64,000 nt of DNA from the NCBI RefSeq assembly GCF_000801105.2, contig NW_026615362.1, forward strand, positions 1 through 64,000, given 5' to 3'. Both the position numbers and the translations under genes were made by a program. The notes under the pieces are model-generated. The model saw only the letters and a program-made list of their open reading frames with translations, searched no databases and had not been told where the DNA came from. How positions within the stretch are numbered: the first letter of the stretch is position 1; each line of letters begins with the position of its first letter. This stretch comes from Raphanus sativus. Taxonomy: Eukaryota; Streptophyta; Magnoliopsida; Brassicales; Brassicaceae. This document shows, piece after piece, positions 53,891 through 64,000 of the stretch.

Positions 53891-54970
53891 GGCAACGACC
53901 CCTGCCCATTTCATTCATCAGTCACACACCAAAATCACTCCAAAACGTGGCTAGAGAGAGAGAGAGAGAGAAAGTAGAAAAAAGAAGCAAGAGGTTCCGA
54001 TCTTTTTTGAGCGTTTTAGAGAGTTTTCGAGATCAGTTTCTCTACTGATTTCGAGTGAGTGCTTAGGGAAGGCTCTGTCCAAATCAATTCGTCCAAGCAA
54101 GTCATATTCTCTGGTGATCAAGTGGAGGTGCTGTCCAAGGTCAGTTCAGATCCATGGGTTCAGTTCAGTCGAAGATTTGAAGATCGATACTCTGCCGAAA
54201 GTCCGAACAAATCGTCCAGCAGCTAGGGGAGGTTCTGCTCGAGTTAAGTTTTGTCCAGACCAGTATCAGGGGAGGTTCTGTCCAAGTCAAGATCAGTCCA
54301 GTCCAGTCCATTCAAGATGTCTAGGTTGGGTTTTGGCTAGGTCCTCTCCGATCAACCAGCTGCTTATCGGCAAAGAACACTGTGAGTTGGTTTGTTTGAA
54401 TTCCACTTGGAATTTAGGGTATTTTTATTTATTGATTGAGTTCCACTTGGATCTTAGGTTAGTCGAGTCTGCATATAGATTATATATTAGATTATATCAC
54501 GCTATTGCATGGTAGAGTCCTTAGGGTTTTATTATTGAATTGGACTCGGCTTAGCACGGGCTAAGCTGAGATGAAAGGAATTAAGACTGAGTTAATAACC
54601 TGACTAGGACTAGGACTAGGGTGCATCATGTTTTCTATTCTTGCTTGGTTATTTGGTTAAGTGCAGGTTCCCGTTATCTTTAAAGATAGTTTCATAGCAG
54701 GAGGCTTAACTATCTGGGTAACGGTTTGATAGAGTTGATTGCTTGATAGATTAATTAAATGCTTGCTTGTTTATTGAATCTTGTTGATTGAGGTTAGTCA
54801 GCTCTTGGTAAGGGAGTGACTAACCGGTTGAGTCGTTTATTGTTAATATTGTTGTTTAGTATTTTAGATGACGGTATTAGTAGTCTTAGGCCATATAGGC
54901 CGGATTACTGGTACTAGTTGTTAGTTGTAGAGTCTAGAGTCTAGGATAGTGTTTTGTGTGTGTTGCCGAC

Positions 54971-54995
54971 AGTATGTGCGTAACCCGCACATACT
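54971..54995. other. Perfect 10-bp hairpin in D2
   Basis: agtatgtgcg, loop taacc, cgcacatact. In D1 (6879-6903) one arm has a mismatch (cgcccatact). It lies in the R/U5 part, about 1.1 kb after the TATA box. Confidence 0.8.
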
Positions 54996-56175
54996 AGGCT
55001 TGTTTAGGGTTGATTAGTGTTTCCTCGCTGCCTCGTATTTAGCGGGTTTAAGGAAACCCCTTATTCGCTGGATCAGGATGACTCAGAGAGACGGGATCAT
55101 GGCCTATGGCTGAGTGATTACACGACGGTGTAATGTGACAGTGACCCGAAGGACTGTGGGCTGTCGAGCGGTGACCCGAATGACTGTGGGCCGCGGTCGG
55201 TTGAAAGTTCCTCTCTTCTGGCCTTTGTGGTAGGAAGTTAGGATGTTGCCGATTTTGGGGATGAACACGAAATCACCATTTCCCGGGTTAGAGTGTTTTG
55301 TTTTGTTAGTCTGTTTGGTTGTTGACTTGTTTTTCATGCAGGGTCCTGTTACTCGAAGTTAGGCAATGGCAGGAGGCCATGTCTAACTCAGTAACAGTTT
55401 GTGTAGCCTTAGTTCAGATTTCTTGCTTAGGCTATATTGATTGTTATTTTGGGTTGTCTGGGTTAGTTTTAGGTTGGGGTAGAGGTAGCCAGCTCACTGA
55501 GTAACATTAGGTTACTCATCCATCTCCGTTGTCCTTTTTGCAGGTTTCTTTAGTAGGACGATCGGATAGCTTGGTGCTGGACGTTAGGACCGCCGGTGTA
55601 GATTTTCATGCCTTTTGTAAACGGTACCTTGTGAATTTTGTTTAGTTGACTCGATTTGGCATTAGGCCGGGCGCCAGTCTTGAATTATTTTGCTGTATGA
55701 ATATTTCTTTAAATCAATAAAGCAATTGTTTTATATGCGCTTCATGAGTACTCTGATATTTGACTAGTCCGGTCTAACACAACGTTAGGTCGTTGTACGG
55801 GTTGGAAAGCCTTAGGCCTCGATCTAACGGAAACCGTTAATTCTAGATACGGGTTGCAAAGCCTTATGTCTTGAGTTAGCGGGACGAGTTAGTGGATGAA
55901 CTGGTCTAAGTCGTGGAGTAAATTTTGTGACTCTGACCGGATCGTCCCTAGCTCGTCACGTAGCGCTTCCGGACCATGGTGTTGGGTTGGACGGTCAGTC
56001 ATGTTCTTGTTTGATTGTTGGCTGGCCGGTTGGCCTTTCATCTCTAACCCTTGGCGTTGGTCGCTCCGTCGGTCATGTTCTTGTTTGATTGTTGGCCGGT
56101 GGTTCGACCTATGTCTAGGACGGTTCGTGGGTGTTACAGGTTGGATCATGGGATCCAGGTTCGGGTCTTACAAGT

Positions 56176-56187
56176 TGTTATCAGAGC
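56176..56187 (+). other. C primer-binding site, one mismatch
   Basis: TGTTATCAGAGC; the usual tRNAi-Met site has TGG at its start. Three bases inside the LTR end. Confidence 0.85.
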
Positions 56188-56343
56188 ATGCTTGATTCTA
56201 GGCTGTTAGGGTTAGGGCAGGTCATCACACATCCGGCTGGGTCTCTTGACATGTTTGGTTAATGTTTATGCTGTTTATTTTTGATGTTGTTTGAGGTTTA
56301 AAGGTTTCTGTCAAGACTAACATTTGGTTTGTGTTTGGTTTTG

Positions 56344-57859
56344 ATGTGTCCTAAGGGAACTAAGAAGCGGTCTCGGAAGGCTAAGGATGGGGCTGGGGCG
56401 TATGGGGCTGGAGATGCATCAGCACCTAACCCAAGTGTGGTGCTGACGGTTCCACCTATGGGTCGGACCGGAGATGCTGTCCTGACTGAAACCCAAGTTA
56501 ACCAAACTGAGGTTCAGCTGGACGGTGTGGATGGACAGCTGAATGAGACCGGAAGGCAGCTTGAGGGAGCTGGAAGCCAGCTAGGTGCAGCTAGTGGGCA
56601 GCACCAGGATGAACCGGATGGAGAGGCTGAGTCTTCAGAGATTGGTCACCGAGCTGATCCAAACATCATGGCTGATGGGAGGACTGGTCCGGGTGATCAG
56701 GCGGCTGAGCCTTCCATGCAAGAGATACTGGCTGCCATTAGGCTAATGGGTAGTCAGATTGTAGCCATGACTCAGGTACTCACCCTAGTGGTAAACTCAT
56801 CCGTTGGTCAAGCCACACAAGCTCAAGTGCGAGCTGGTGGAAGTGGTGGAGCTGGTGGACGAGTGTTACCAGTAGCTGAAGTGATTGAGCTGGATCCACC
56901 ATCTGGATCAGCTAAGAAAGTGGACTACCTGAAGGTCCTGGAGCACATAACTCGCCTAGGGACAAAGCACTTTGCTGGAAGTGTTGATCCCATGGAGGCA
57001 GATGAGTGGAGAGACCGGTTGGTTAGAAACTTCAAATCAACCCGGTGCCCTGAGGAGTACCAAAGAGACATTGCAGTTCACTTCCTGGAAGGTGATGCAC
57101 ACAACTGGTGGATAGCTTTGGACAAACGTACCAATGGTTCCATTGAGCGCTTTGCTGACTTTGAAGTGGAGTTCAACCACAAGTACTTTCCAGCTGAGGC
57201 ATGGGACCGTTTGGAGGCTAACTTCTTGGACTTGGTTCAAGGGCGTAGGGCAGTCAGAGAGTATGAAGAAGAGTTCAACAGGCTCAGGCGCTTTGTGTGA
57301 AGGGAGTTAGAGGATGAGGCAGTACAGGTCCGAAGGTTCATCCGCGGCCTTAGGCCTGAAATCAAGACCTACTGCTCAGTCCGGACCTTCTCCAATGTGA
57401 CTGAACTGGTTGAGAGGATGGCTATGCTGGAGACTAACCTTGCTGAGGAGGCTAAGCACAAGGTGAAAAGTGTGGTGGTGGCTCCGGGGCAAAGTGGTGA
57501 CCAGAAGAGAAAAAGAGACCAGGCTGAAGAGGGTAAAACCTCAAGTGGTAAGCCTGTGTGCTCTAAGTGTGGTAGAAACCACTATGGGGAGTGCTGGAGA
57601 GCCATGGGCGCTTGCACTCGTTGTGGTAAGATGGGACACTTTGCTCGAGAGTGCCCAAATGTGGGAGGTGACCGGACTTGCCATACTTGTGGTCTTAAGG
57701 GTCATCTCAAGAAGGACTGTCCAAGACAAGCTGATGGACAAAACAAGAACAGGAGTGGGGGTAGCAGGCCGGACCAGAACCGGGGTCAGACCTCAACTCC
57801 AAGGGTTTATGAGCTGTCCAAAGATGTGGAAGAGGCAGGGCCATTCAAAGCAATCACTG
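56344..57859 (+). pseudogene. C gag with in-frame stop
   Basis: ATG at 56344 (MCPKGTKKRSRK). Long Gln/Gly-rich N-terminus with repeated QL/EG units; gag core about 56920-57290 (DYLKVLEHITRLG, HNWWIAL, FNHKYFPAEAW). TGA at 57298-57300 (codon 319) breaks it; the frame continues with VRRFIRGLRPEIK and two CCHC knuckles at 57613-57654 and 57679-57720. It ends at the putative splice donor 57859/57860, otherwise at TAA 57868-57870. Confidence 0.85.
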
Positions 57860-57948
57860 GTAAACTCTAAAACTCATTTCTTTTTATTTTAGAACTATGC
57901 ATGGTACGGAACCTAGAATGGTTAGGAACTTAGATGGGGTCTTTGTAG
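57860..57948 (+). other. Intron-like segment between gag and protease of C
   Basis: 89 nt, GTAAACTCTAAAAC...GGGTCTTTGTAG. Removing it joins gag (frame of 56344) to protease (frame of 57951) without loss: the coding sequence passes from AITG directly to TLCIGG, as expected for a Tekay protease start. Unspliced, gag ends at a TAA eight bases in. B1 has a TAG at the same acceptor position. Not proven; it could be an insertion that happens to look like an intron. Confidence 0.5.
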
Positions 57949-59590
57949 GGACCTTATGTATTGGTGGTGTGGAAACACATGTCCTGTTTGATACTGGAGC
58001 TTCACATAGTTTTGTGAGTCCAGAGATGATTGGGAAAGGATTGTTTTGTATTGGTTCAGAGGATGATCCTGGGGTTGTGGTTGCGGCCGGAGGCCAAAGG
58101 ATGCAATCACAAGGCCTAGTAAGGGATATCCCAGTTATGATACAAGGGAGGGCATTGCCTGTGGATCTTGTAGTGGTTAGCCTTAAGAATCATGAAGTGA
58201 TCTTAGGGATGGATTGGCTTGGAAAGAATCGGGCTACCTTAGATTGTCACCGAGGAAGGGTGCAGTTTGAGAGTGGGTGTGGACCCCCGATCAGATTCCA
58301 AGGAATCCGACCAACCTCGGGTATCTTAGTGGTCTCAGCGGTCCAAGTGGAAAGTATGCTGAGGACTGGTTTTGAGGCCTGGTCGGCGACCATTAGCACT
58401 AAGGAGGTTGTAGGGGGTGGTAGCCCGGACGGGATTCGGTTGGTTCAAGAGTTTAGTGATGTATTTCGGGCGCTTCAGGGTGTGCCTCCTGATAGGGCTG
58501 ACCCGTTCATGATCGAACTTGAACCGGGAACGGTCCCAATGTCCAAAAGTCCGTACCGGATGGCACCAGCTGAGATGGCTGAGTTAAAGAAACAACTTGA
58601 GGAGTTGTTGGATAAGGGGTTTATACGCCCAAGTGTGTCTCCATGGGGAGCACCAGTCCTCTTTGTCAAGAAGAAGGAGGGGAGTTTCAGATTGTGTATT
58701 GACTACAGAGGGCTGAACAGGGTTACTATCAAGAATAAGTACCCCTTGCCCAGGATTGATGAGTTGCTAGATCAATTGAGAGGAGCCAAGTGGTTTTCTA
58801 AAATTGATTTGGCATCAGGCTATCATCAAATCCCTATTGCACCGGATGATGTGCAAAAGACAGCATTCAGGACAAGGTATGGCCACTATGAGTTTGTGGT
58901 CATGACATTTGGACTGACCAATGCCCCAACAGCCTTCATGAAGATGATGAATGGCATCTTCCGAGATTCCTTAGATGAATTTGTAATCATCTTCATTGAT
59001 GATATTCTAGTATACTCTAAGATTGAGGAGGACCATGAGAAGCATCTCAGGTTGGTGCTGGAACGGCTAAGGGAGCATCAACTCTTTGCTAAGTTGAGCA
59101 AGTGCAGTTTCTGGCAGAAGAGTATTGGATTCCTAGGCCATGTTGTGTCTGAGGAAGGAGTTTCTGTTGACCAGGAGAATGTCAAGTGTATACAAGAGTG
59201 GCCAAGACCAAAGAATGCAACTGAAGTTAGAAGCTTCTTGGGTTTGGCCGGATACTACAGGAAGTATATCAAGGGGTTTGCAAGTGTGGCACAACCTATG
59301 ACACAGCTGACCGGAAAAGATGTGAAGTTCACATGGTATGATGCATGTGATAAGAGCTTTCAGGCCTTAAAGACCATGTTGACCAGTGCACCAGTATTAG
59401 TGTTGCCTGAGGCCGACCAACCATATGTGGTTTACACAGATGCATCCATCACTGGATTAGGCTGTGTTCTCACACAACATGGGAAGGTCATTGCTTATGC
59501 CTCAAGGCAACTGAGGAAGCATGAGGGCAATTACCCAACCCATGACCTGGAGATGGCTGCAGTGGTATTTGCCCTGAAGATATGGGATCC
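57949..59590 (+). pseudogene. C protease, RT and RNase H start
   Basis: Protease with [11 protein letters not shown] and [11 protein letters not shown] with [41 protein letters not shown] and active site FIDD at 58992-59003; RNase H begins [16 protein letters not shown]. Near 59585-59590 one base is missing relative to the family, so the frame leaves RNase H and stops at 59619-59621. The rest follows in another frame. Confidence 0.88.
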
Positions 59591-61396
59591 TACCTCTATG
59601 GTGCTAAGGTGCAGATCCTAACCGACCACAAAAGCCTCAAGTACATTCTTACACAGCCTGAGTTAAACTTGAGGCAGAGAAGGTGGATGGAGTTTGTGGC
59701 GGATTATGATCTGGATATTGCTTACCATCCGGGCAAGGCAAATCTGGTGGCAGATGCTTTGAGCCGGAGGAGAGCTGAAGTGTCAGCAGAGAGAGAAGCT
59801 GATGTATTGGAGGAGATGGTCAGGTCCTTGAATCTAAACACCTTAGTCAGTGAGGATGAACCTCTAGGACTGGAGGCTGTGGATCAGGCTGATCTCCTGA
59901 GTAGGATCAGACAAGCACAATGCTTGGATGAGAATTTGCAAAAGGTTGCAAAGAATGATAAGACAGAGTACCAGACGGCCAGCAATGGTACCATTCTGGT
60001 ACATGGGCGTGTGAGTGTTCCGAGTGACCGGGGACTAAAGGAAGAGATTATGAGACAAGCTCATAAGTCTAAGTTCTCAGTACACCCGGGGCTGAACAAG
60101 ATGTATAGGGACATGAAGAGGTATTACCATTGGGTGAGGATGAAAGCAGATGTGGCCGAGTGGGTGGCTAAGTGTCCAACTTGCCAACTAGTCAAGGCTG
60201 AGCATCAGGTACCCAGTGGCTTACTTCAGAACCTCCCTATACCTGAATGGAAGTGGGATCACATCACAATGGATTTTGTGACTGGGTTCCCAACGACCAG
60301 GAGCAAGAAGGATGCCGTTTGGGTGATTGTGGATCGTCTGACCAAGTCTGCACACTTCTTGCCAATCAAGAAGGGTGATGGGGTGGATGAGATAGTGAAG
60401 ATCTACATAGATGACATTGTGAGGCTGCATGGAGTGCCGGCCAGTATAGTCTCTGACAGAGACCCAAGGTTCACCTCTTACTTCTGGAGGGTTTTCCAAA
60501 AAGCCTTAGGAACTAGAGTGAACATGAGCACATCCTACCATCCCCAAACGGATGGGCAATCAGAAAGGACCATCCAGACTCTAGAAGACATGCTCAGGGC
60601 GTGTGTACTAGACTGGGGTAACTCATGGGAGAAGAATTTGCCACTGGTGGAGTTTGCATACAACAACAGCTTTCACACCAGTATAGGCATGTCTCCCTAT
60701 GAGGCATTGTATGGGCGGCCTTGCAGGACACCCTTATGCTGGACCCAAGTGGGGGAGCGCAGCATAATAGGTCCTGAGATTGTGGAGGAAACAACTGAGA
60801 AGATCAAGTTGGTCAAGGAGAAGATGAAGGAGGCACAAGACCGCCAGAAGAGTTATGCTGATAAGAAAAGAAAACATCTTGAGTTTGAGGTTGGTGACCT
60901 AATCTATCTCAAGATGATTACCTTCAAGGGAAGGGCCAGAGTTTCTGGAAGGAAGAAACTGGACCCTAGGTTCCTAGGTCCGTTCAGGATACTTGAGAGA
61001 GTTGGGGCAGTGGCTTACAAGTTGGATTTGCCATCTGAAATGGATGCTTATCATAATGTTTTCCATGTGTCTCGACTAAGGAAGTGTCTGACCGACCAGG
61101 ACATTGTATTGCCTGAGATTCCAAAAGATCTTGGTAAGAACCTGACCTTAGAGACAAGGCCGGTTCGGATCATAGATAGAATGGAAAAGGCAATGAGAAG
61201 GAAGACAGTTCCTATGCTTAAGATAGTATGGGAATTCAATGGCAAGGACATTATGACTTGGGAAACCGAGGCAAGGATGAAGGCCGAGTATCCTGAGTGG
61301 TATAGTCAGTATGTGGATGGTGAACCATCAAGTATGAACTCTGGGACGAGTTCCTTCCAAGTGGGGGAGACTTGTCATGTCCCAAGTTCTAGATAG
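59588..61396 (+). pseudogene. C RNase H end, integrase and chromodomain
   Basis: Continues in the second frame: [18 protein letters not shown]; integrase [12 protein letters not shown] with [23 protein letters not shown] and [14 protein letters not shown]-type motif [11 protein letters not shown]; a C-terminal chromodomain-like [13 protein letters not shown]...[12 protein letters not shown] at about 61165-61305. The stop (61394-61396) falls 24 bases into the 3' LTR. All integrase catalytic residues look intact. Confidence 0.88.
61359..61372 (+). other. C polypurine tract
   Basis: aagtgggggagact directly before the 3' LTR, the same as in the B family. Confidence 0.85.
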
Positions 61397-61971
61397 TGCC
61401 ATCCGGATGGACCATCGTGCGAGGACAAGCACCAGCCAGGTCATGAGACCTAAGGGCAAGCGTATCATGGTCCAGAAATGGGGTTAAGTGCATCAGGAAG
61501 CTGAGACTTAACCAGAATGGAGGTAAGGTAAGCTCAAAGGAGATGGACAAGTGTTTTGGTAGCTGGCCAATGAGGTTCGGAAGCTCGGGCAGCTAGTAAA
61601 GGAGTGAGGCAAGCTCACTGAAGCTCAGGCAAGTCTGGGACAGCTCCAGTAGCTGGAGTGTCAGCTCACCCAGCTGGGGAAGCTAGTGGCCAGCTCAACT
61701 CAGCTAGGTGGAGTGTTTGGCTCTTGGGCGGTTGGACCGGACCATGAGCGGTTATGGGTCCGGCTCGGTGGTGACATGGTCTGGTGTGACCATGGAGCTT
61801 GGCAAGTGTGTCAGGTACCTAGCTAAGTACTGGCAGCTGAATATCGATCAAGGGGAACGGTTGGGAGCAGTTGGAGGCAGTTTGGCCGAAAGGATGCAAA
61901 GGGAAACCGCTTGCGTCCGTTCGCCCAAACCTTGTAACCGTTCGGTCCAACTGATTGTCGATGGCATTTCC

Positions 61972-61979
61972 TATAAATA
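61972..61979 (+). promoter_or_regulatory. TATA box, C 3' LTR
   Basis: TATAAATA in tcctataaataggagac, same as 51684-51691. Confidence 0.6.
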
Positions 61980-62131
61980 GGAGACTCTGCCCATCGATTT
62001 CAACCACGAAAAAGACTAGGCAAACCTCTGCCAAAATTACACCAGAAAGAAAGAGAGAGAGACCGGCGGTGAGAAGTGATCCGAGTGGTGGTCCGGTGTG
62101 ATTCAGGCGGTGGGAAGATTCAGGCAAGGCT

Positions 62132-62341
62132 ATGGCAGGCGGGCAAAGTGATAAGGATAAGAGGAAGGAATCAGATAAGGATGGAGGCGCAGAGGAACGC
62201 ACGCCTAAGGTCAGTGATGCACTCCGGATGGTTATCGCCCAAGACCATGGGTTTATATGGTCTGGCCGATTGAACCATGATGTGTTGGTTGCATCCATTT
62301 CTTGTTTTCTCTTTGTCAATCTCTTTCCTACTATATTCTGA
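62132..62341 (+). CDS. Small leader ORF in C LTR (69 aa, possibly spliced)
   Basis: ATG about 150 bases after the TATA box; MAGGQSDKDKRKE, a strongly charged start. Also present in the left LTR (51844-52053). Inside it, AAG|GTCAGT at 62209/62210 is a good splice donor, and TTTGGTTTCAG at 62804 a good acceptor; splicing would give about 50 codons in one frame. Could be an upstream ORF in the leader; function unknown. Confidence 0.35.
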   Translation: MAGGQSDKDKRKESDKDGGAEERTPKVSDALRMVIAQDHGFIWSGRLNHDVLVASISCFLFVNLFPTIF

Positions 62342-63126
62342 TGTAGTCTGATGGTTTAAACCCGCAGACAGACCCCCAAGCCTTGGATTGGTCATTGTAA
62401 TCTCTCCATGGCCTTGGTTGGGTAGGTATGGTCCGATCTCATGGTTCCCAAGGGAATTATTGGGGTTTGGCGATTGTAATCTCTTAGTTGGGATTTTTAA
62501 TGAATTATCAAAGTGTTAGATTCAATTTATATCATTGTTTTGGAGATGGTTCAATGTGGCCGGTTGGCGGTTCATGGTCAAGGTCGATATGACTGAGGCC
62601 GGTTCTGAGGAATCCAATTGGACCATTCTCTTAGTTTAGATTTATCATGATTTATCATGGGTTTTATTTAGTTTTTGGCCGAGTATTTAGAGTGGTCAGA
62701 TTTGGGACTGAGATGTGATCTAGGGTCCGGAACCATGTGTTGTTAGTTCTGATGTTAGGATATCGGTTTATAAATGTATTCATGTGTTGTGGGTTTGGTT
62801 TCAGGAACAAGCAGTGATCGTGGTAAAGCCAAGGAGTCTTGAAGACCTGGCCGTGGATGGATGTGTGATGTGTGTCTAGTTTAGTTTGAACTTATGATAG
62901 CCTATTGTGCAACTTGTGTGATATGAATGATTTGTATGGATCACATTGACTTATATATATGGAATGATCTTTTCTTTATGCTTCCGCTTTGTACTTATTG
63001 TTTATGAACCTCAAAACAAATGAAATGACTTAGAAACTATTGGACCTAAACCGGCTTAACTACACTTAGACATCTATGTAAGTACTTGGACTGGTTGGAT
63101 CATGGGATCCAGGTTCGGGTCTTACA

Positions 63127-63158
63127 AGCTTGTCCAGCTCAGCTGAGCTGAACCACTT
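63127..63158 (-). mobile_element. B3: B-family LTR fragment, part 2
   Basis: agcttgtccagctcagctga and the next 12 bases follow the B LTR (compare 38890-38920), continuing from 30818. After AACCACTT the similarity ends. Confidence 0.6.
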
Positions 63159-64000
63159 GGTGGATACTGGATCCATTGTTAAGGCCGTTAGGCGAATTGA
63201 TTGTGGAAAGTTTTCGAAAGTTCAATTTTTTTTTTTTTGAAAATTGTGGGAGCGTGCGAGTGTACGCACCCCACTCCCCCCCCTTTTAAATCGGGGGGAT
63301 AGCTGAACCCACCGGTTGGCGAGTTGCCTACGTACCTCTTTCGAGGATCAAGCCATCTCGTAGTTCTGTTGTCCACGTTTACGTTCTAGTGGTAGTATTT
63401 CTTGAGATGCATCGCATTCCAAGTTCTCGGGATTTTTACGTCTTGCATGTTTGCGATTTGATACGAACCTGGTCGGACGACTTTTATGATTTTGTATGGT
63501 CCTTCCCAGTTTGCCCCCAGTTTTCCTGCGTTTCGTTCGGCAGTGTTTTGGAAGACTTTTCGCAAGACCAGATCACCCTCTTTGAATCTTCGATGACGTA
63601 CGTTCGCGTTGTAGTATTTTGCGGCGGCCTGCTGGTAATTTTGAATCCGGATGAGGGCTTGGTCGCGACGCTCGTTGATGAGGTCAAGATTATCCAGCAG
63701 CATGGCATTGTTCAGGTCTTCCCGTTCGGGAAGAAATCTCCCCCGTACCCTGGGGAATTCTACCTCCGCCAGAATCATGCATTCTGCTCCGTAAACGAGA
63801 GCGAACGGAGTTTCCCCCGTTGCTCGTCTTGGAGTGGTTTGATGAGACCAAAGGACCCCTTCGAGTTCTTCTGCCATCGTCCCTTTTTGGCTTCCAAGCG
63901 TTTTTTTCAATCCGCCTAGGACGGTTTTGTTTATGGTTTCAGCCTGTCCGTTGCACTGCGGGTATCTGGGAGTAGACTTGTTAAGTCATATTTTCCATTT
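63159..64000 (-). mobile_element. Tat3: Tat-lineage fragment running off the window
   Basis: Contains a spacer with a G-tract (minus) near 63276-63285, an A/T run near 63225-63238 and the integrase end. From about 63331 it repeats the first 670 bases of the window with few differences. The first 50-60 bases (ggtggatactggatcc...) match nothing else that I see. No LTR lies between it and B3. Confidence 0.75.
63386..63910 (-). pseudogene. Tat3 integrase C-terminal part
   Basis: 174-codon minus-strand frame covering the region after the catalytic Glu: TPFALVYGAECM, RDQALIRIQNYQQAAAKYYN, VLRKVFQNT, then GANWEGPYKIIKVVRPGSY (GPY/F-type) and the final stop at 63386. Upstream, a T-run at 63901-63907 shifts the frame. 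It shows what the pol end of this family looks like when less damaged than in Tat1. Confidence 0.8.

Larger units (their letters stand above)
52811..56138 (+). mobile_element. D2: solo LTR, family D (3328 bp)
   Basis: Starts TGTGATAACCCGCCC and ends GTGGGTGTTACA; target duplicate GGTTG (52806-52810, 56139-56143). No PBS, PPT or domains; the frames inside are short. TATA at 53883-53890 with a GA-rich leader, polyadenylation-like AATAAA near 55717-55722. Best read as a solo LTR. Related to D1 (5399-7176). Confidence 0.85.
30819..63126 (+). mobile_element. C: Tekay/Del-type chromodomain Ty3/Gypsy element
   Basis: Plus-strand element. Left LTR in three pieces (30819-31278, 51545-52810, 56144-56172, sum 1755 bp) because A and D2 inserted into it; interior 56173-61372 (5200 bp); right LTR 61373-63126 (1754 bp). 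Flanks are AGCT on the left (30815-30818) and AGCTT on the right, probably an AGCTT duplicate with one T lost. Gag, protease, RT, RNase H, integrase and a chromodomain are present; an in-frame stop and a frameshift disable it. Lineage from the chromodomain, the double zinc knuckle and the tRNAi-Met PBS. Confidence 0.88.
61373..63126 (+). repeat. C 3' LTR (1754 bp)
   Basis: TGTCATGTCCCAAG...GGTTCGGGTCTTACA, uninterrupted. It contains the AGCT-dense U3, a TATA box at 61972-61979 and the leader frame at 62132. Confidence 0.92.

Noticed and set aside
1..64000. Host genes, tRNA or rRNA genes, CRISPR arrays, bacterial-type operators, centromeric satellite monomers
   Set aside because: Looked for on both strands by eye; nothing convincing. 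The tRNAi-Met-like strings are primer-binding sites.

Overview
The window is a plant (angiosperm) repeat block with no host gene, tRNA, rRNA or satellite array that I can recognise. All but a few tens of bases belong to LTR retrotransposons or their LTRs. The families are Ty3/Gypsy: a Tat-lineage family, a Tekay/Del-type chromodomain family with a non-autonomous partner, and a CRM-type (centromeric retrotransposon) family with a second non-autonomous relative. Two further LTR families (D and F) have no coding part here. The mixture and the CRM elements suggest pericentromeric or centromeric heterochromatin, and the protein flavour suggests Brassicaceae. Both are inferences, not something the sequence proves.

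The layout is a set of nested insertions, each datable by its 5-bp target duplication. Tat1 (minus, 1-5398, starting outside the window) abuts a family-D LTR fragment (5399-7176). Into D went CRM copy A2 (minus, 7177-30367, TSD ACGAA at the left). A2 carries Tat2 (minus, 8060-23978), a solo LTR F (25728-27539, TSD CTACT) and, in its gag, a B-family LTR piece B3 (30368-30818, continuing at 63127-63158). Tat2 itself was split by B1 (plus, 13890-22203, TSD ATCTT). B3 was split by C (plus, 30819-63126), the Tekay-type element. The left LTR of C was split by the CRM element A (minus, 31279-51539, TSD TACTG) and by a solo D LTR, D2 (52811-56138, TSD GGTTG). The right LTR of A was split by B2 (minus, 38441-51220, TSD GGAAG), and B2 was split by E (minus, 42170-48419, TSD TTTGG). 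The deepest chain is D1 > A2 > B3 > C > A > B2 > E, seven layers. A third Tat copy (Tat3) runs off the right edge.

Functionally, element A has an uninterrupted 1594-codon gag-pol whose last ~110 codons lie inside its own 3' LTR, as known for CRM group A. E copies A's start and end signals (same PBS, similar PPT, same reading frame across the PPT) but encodes a gag-like domain followed by an unrecognised repetitive protein of ~1155 aa that fills the whole U3. C supplies the coding capacity that the B family lacks: B and C share LTR termini, PBS and PPT. C has an in-frame stop and a frameshift, so it is no longer autonomous. Tat2 carries gag-protease plus an antisense, apparently two-intron gene.

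The observations most worth following are E with its repeated intron-like modules, the spliced antisense gene of Tat2, an intron-like 89-nt segment between gag and protease in C, and the dense AGCT clusters in the B/C LTRs.
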